Shown here: positions 6,701-7,519 of the stretch, in pieces
How positions within the stretch are numbered: position 1 is the first letter of the stretch
Layout of the letters: the number at the start of each line of letters is the position of its first letter
NCBI GenBank assembly: GCA_964554475.1
Contig: CAZKOT010000047.1
Coordinates: 1 to 7,519 of the forward strand
Origin: CAJKWP01 sp964554475
Lineage (GTDB): Bacteria > Bacillota > Clostridia > Christensenellales > UBA1242
DNA length: 7,519 nucleotides
Direction of reading: 5' to 3'
Translations under genes and position numbers: made by a program
Notes under the pieces: generated by a model
What the model was told of the DNA's origin: nothing
The model's input: the letters and a program-made list of their open reading frames with translations, nothing else
Database searches by the model: none

Positions 6701-7185
6701 TAAATTTCTTTCAGCAATATTTTTGCTTTACTTTCATCATTATAAACCAATTTTATACATTCTTTTAAACCAAGTTTTTGCCCATTATCTATTAACACAA
6801 GTTTCTTACTAAAACTAGCTAAATGATTGTTTAAAATTTTATCTAATTTAGATAAAATTTTAAAATATGTTTTCAACTTACTAACAGCTTTATCAATATT
6901 ATGATAATAAATAAATTCAACAAAAAAATTATAAAATTTTTCTTCGTCGGTAATAATTTTATTTCTATCAAACTTAAAATTTTCGCCTTTGTTAAAAATT
7001 TTATCAATATAACTAACTCTCAATCTTTCATTAACATTTTTTTTACTTCCTTCAAATTCTTTTTGAATATTTGAATTTAAATTAAAAAATTCTTCTGTTT
7101 TATTTGCTTTTTTATCTTCATTATACAAATAGCCTAAATCTTTATTTTTGAAAAATCTGTAATCATTAATATTACTAAACTTCAT
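3706..7185 (-). CDS. cas13a: Cas13a, type VI-A CRISPR RNA-guided RNase
   Basis: This 1159-residue protein (close to 1159 aa for L. buccalis Cas13a) matures CRISPR RNA and, once paired to target RNA, cleaves RNA in cis and trans. Both HEPN nuclease motifs are present: RGSIQSIRNNVYH with R456/H461, and IRENFAH with R1052/H1057, near the Lbu positions 472/477 and 1048/1053. After HEPN2, LLSFDRNIKN and a C-terminal tail to residue 1159 follow the family pattern; D1082-R1083 align with Lbu residues linked to crRNA processing. The rough order is N-terminal and Helical-1 region (1 to about 340), HEPN1, Helical-2 and linker with a charged K/E insert (about 654-675), a coiled coil with a tandem duplication (860-945), then HEPN2. 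The ATG at 7183-7185 has AAGGAG 6 nt upstream; the ATG at 7233 lies upstream of the likely transcription start. The gene is very A+T-rich and divergent from the array. No cas1/cas2 is visible. Confidence 0.96.
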   Translation of the reverse strand: MKFSNINDYRFFKNKDLGYLYNEDKKANKTEEFFNLNSNIQKEFEGSKKNVNERLRVSYIDKIFNKGENFKFDRNKIITDEEKFYNFFVEFIYYHNIDKAVSKLKTYFKILSKLDKILNNHLASFSKKLVLIDNGQKLGLKECIKLVYNDESKAKILLKEIYKIIEEKIKKRKNNVKKSIKNNKFLFTIDNNNEIIYNTEKSKLLNILKKEIINNGLINSFKNFMNKVKKVEEKFNIEKFVKECKSKQNNLKNKNNFIYFLFGYKKELHDNLPDDEIKEFLEKIYIDTVEKYFLNFIRNKKTSNDLDENTAKNSIRGIIKNLITQFMIREGKIIKKYGLEFDQNQISNSKINWDKKEFNTDDLVIIASEEALTRKIIESCVFATNNLANILKHTNFEKDLLTKDNLSKLLDNMKSIDIETKELTKMFYNIEGLENMPDNKFRDLIWAIRGSIQSIRNNVYHCSKNAYNEIFNVIEYESINNNNEKYVANIYLKNLFEKEKKEFRNAIIQKLISMKIFDFFSIDLLKKVFEKITIDEFEQNENLPSFNKMIERGKNIVSNFLNIKVDSIFSKETDQDLAIMNLFKIIYEYDFKNKFLSNPVEFKTAVIGASNRKISTLNNFPNANIDILNEFSGTTKEDIKDYLFKLQSKITLQAIEKEEKHKKEKNKKDKEDEKNVYFSFLLDITAFGFDSYIKNMFKNIDFKTTETENKEFNADFLTISIPVINTEDKNISFFTFAKLLNNELLNELQQKLIKFQKNDGFKDQINILQLCKITNDNCVNCSQQSYDKIVEKFVDKDVLKEKLEPYYNNKTDLVFFKELYLLKKYGTLRIIEYNFHNCKITKDDVKKFLEKKKDIKNVIDERNKLHEEILEKDRELSEKSREYYHLVKKINANNNLKNETLTDKRDKLHDELLKEKKKLADKLCEYKKLVNEINAYNNLKNKIYFTQIYNIHKLIMKVLSKPINFVSLWEKNFVNLFYSYFYEFIVDKNVNKLKKEKSFEAISTIENEGTQNFREIANEKNNGTIIFPDLRNCFNNLYNYNLDINYNWKTIRENFAHLQLLQNNKVELTTIINDLRNLLSFDRNIKNTITPAFIKLFDQNNLAISLKFQSLNKSICGQIISKKITHFEKVKNIPKEDKIITNFYEAEFLQKIKNIFNLI

Positions 7186-7190
7186 GACTT

Positions 7191-7197
7191 TCTCCTT
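7191..7197 (-). promoter_or_regulatory. Ribosome binding site that sets the cas13a start
   Basis: AAGGAGA on the minus strand lies 5-6 nt before ATG 7183-7185. It fixes this start over the in-frame ATG at 7231-7233, which has no such site. Confidence 0.85.
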
Positions 7198-7207
7198 AGT
7201 TATTTTT

Positions 7208-7235
7208 ATTATAACAAAATTAATTAATATCAAAA
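7208..7235 (-). promoter_or_regulatory. cas13a: cas13a promoter (extended -10)
   Basis: The minus strand carries TGTTATAAT, a perfect TATAAT (7208-7213) with the TG extension (7215-7216). A weak -35 (TTTTGA, 7230-7235) is 16 nt upstream. Transcription would start near 7201, leaving a leader of about 16 nt that holds only the RBS. No operator-like dyad is evident around it. Confidence 0.6.
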
Positions 7236-7408
7236 ACTTTTTTGTGCATTAATTATTGAAAATTTTACAAAATAAGACATAATTTTTAAAAATAACAAAA
7301 AAAAACATGTTTACAAAAATAATTTGACATTTTTAAAAAAAATAATTATCCTATGAATGAACGTAAAGAAGAAATTTTATATCATCTTAATAATTTTTTC
7401 TTCTATCA
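7236..7408 (+). other. CRISPR leader / divergent intergenic region
   Basis: This A+T-rich region lies between cas13a and the first repeat and holds the array promoter (7324-7352). An 8-bp inverted repeat (AGAAGAAA 7367-7374, TTTCTTCT 7397-7404) could fold in the transcribed leader just before repeat 1. No gene is supported here. Confidence 0.6.
7324..7352 (+). promoter_or_regulatory. Promoter of the CRISPR array
   Basis: A consensus TTGACA (7324-7329), an exact 17-nt spacer and TATCCT (7347-7352) predict rightward transcription starting near 7359, about 50 nt before repeat 1. The direction agrees with the repeat orientation, in which the stem-loop handle lies 5' of each spacer. Confidence 0.7.
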
Positions 7409-7519
7409 GTTTAACAACACCCCAAAATTACGGGGGACTACAACAAATACTCTTTTATTTTTCTCTTGCTTAATGTTTAACAACACCCCAAAATTACGGG
7501 GGACTACAACTTTCTTTTC
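7409..7519 (+). CRISPR. Type VI-A CRISPR array, first two repeats (continues past the window)
   Basis: Two identical 36-bp repeats (7409-7444 and 7475-7510) flank a 30-bp spacer (7445-7474); a second spacer begins at 7511 and is cut by the window edge. The repeat starts GTTTAACAACACCCC and ends GGGGACTACAAC. It can fold as CCCC, a 9-nt loop and GGGG, followed by ACTACAAC, the same geometry as known Cas13a repeats that end in GGGGACTAAAAC. The orientation (5' handle, then 3' spacer on the plus strand) agrees with the promoter at 7324-7352. Both visible spacers are pyrimidine-rich on the crRNA strand. Total array length and any adaptation genes lie outside the window. Confidence 0.95.

Noticed and set aside
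7186..7233. Upstream in-frame ATG that would extend Cas13a by 16 residues
   Set aside because: No ribosome binding site precedes it, the predicted -10 box (7208-7213) lies downstream of it, and the extension does not resemble a Cas13a N-terminus.
7353..7510. Small open frame starting in the CRISPR leader and running through both repeats
   Set aside because: Its ATG lies at or before the predicted transcription start, it has no ribosome binding site, and it is made largely of repeat sequence.

Overview
The window comes from a low-GC, Firmicutes-like bacterium (Clostridia or a relative). The basis is strong A+T bias, AAGGAG-type ribosome binding sites, standard TGG tryptophan and TGA stop use, and a clostridial-type nitronate monooxygenase. 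The standout content is a compact type VI-A CRISPR-Cas locus at the right end. A 1159-residue Cas13a (minus strand, 3706-7185) carries both RX4H HEPN nuclease motifs. It lies divergently from the leader and first two 36-bp repeats of a CRISPR array (7409 to the window edge, read rightwards). No cas1, cas2 or other cas gene is visible, but the array runs off the window.

Layout, left to right: a 57-aa membrane-anchored hypothetical protein (19-192, minus); a terminator; a decayed tyrosine-recombinase C-terminus (about 314-486, minus); a tRNA 3' half (564-608) followed by a strong bidirectional terminator (613-649); a nitronate monooxygenase/FabK-like flavoprotein (722-1822, minus); a non-coding stretch; a second tRNA 3' half (2269-2313); tandem extended -10 promoters; the 3' tip of a different tRNA (2457-2484); a membrane-anchored M23-type peptidase (2537-3199, plus); a third tRNA 3' half (about 3193-3239); a frameshifted small gene (3357-3636, minus); cas13a; the divergent promoter/leader region; and the CRISPR array.

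The three tRNA fragments are the main structure not explained by the genes. All are on the plus strand. Each starts at an anticodon loop reading GGT (threonine) and keeps the T-arm, the 3' acceptor strand, a U discriminator and CCA. The 5' half is missing in all of them. This is the footprint expected from repeated integration of tyrosine-recombinase elements into a tRNA-Thr(GGT) gene. The recombinase remnant beside copy 1 supports that reading. The fragments divide the window into small segments: the flavoprotein, the peptidase, then the pseudogene plus CRISPR system. I infer an old integration hotspot whose rightmost visible segment carries an RNA-targeting defence system.

The genes do not form one pathway. 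Cas13a and the array work together: array transcript, processing by Cas13a, guided RNA cleavage. The other genes look like independent cargo or chromosomal neighbours. Within Cas13a, a tandem duplication of a coiled-coil segment (residues 860-902 and 903-945) and a divergent second HEPN motif (RENFAH) merit attention.
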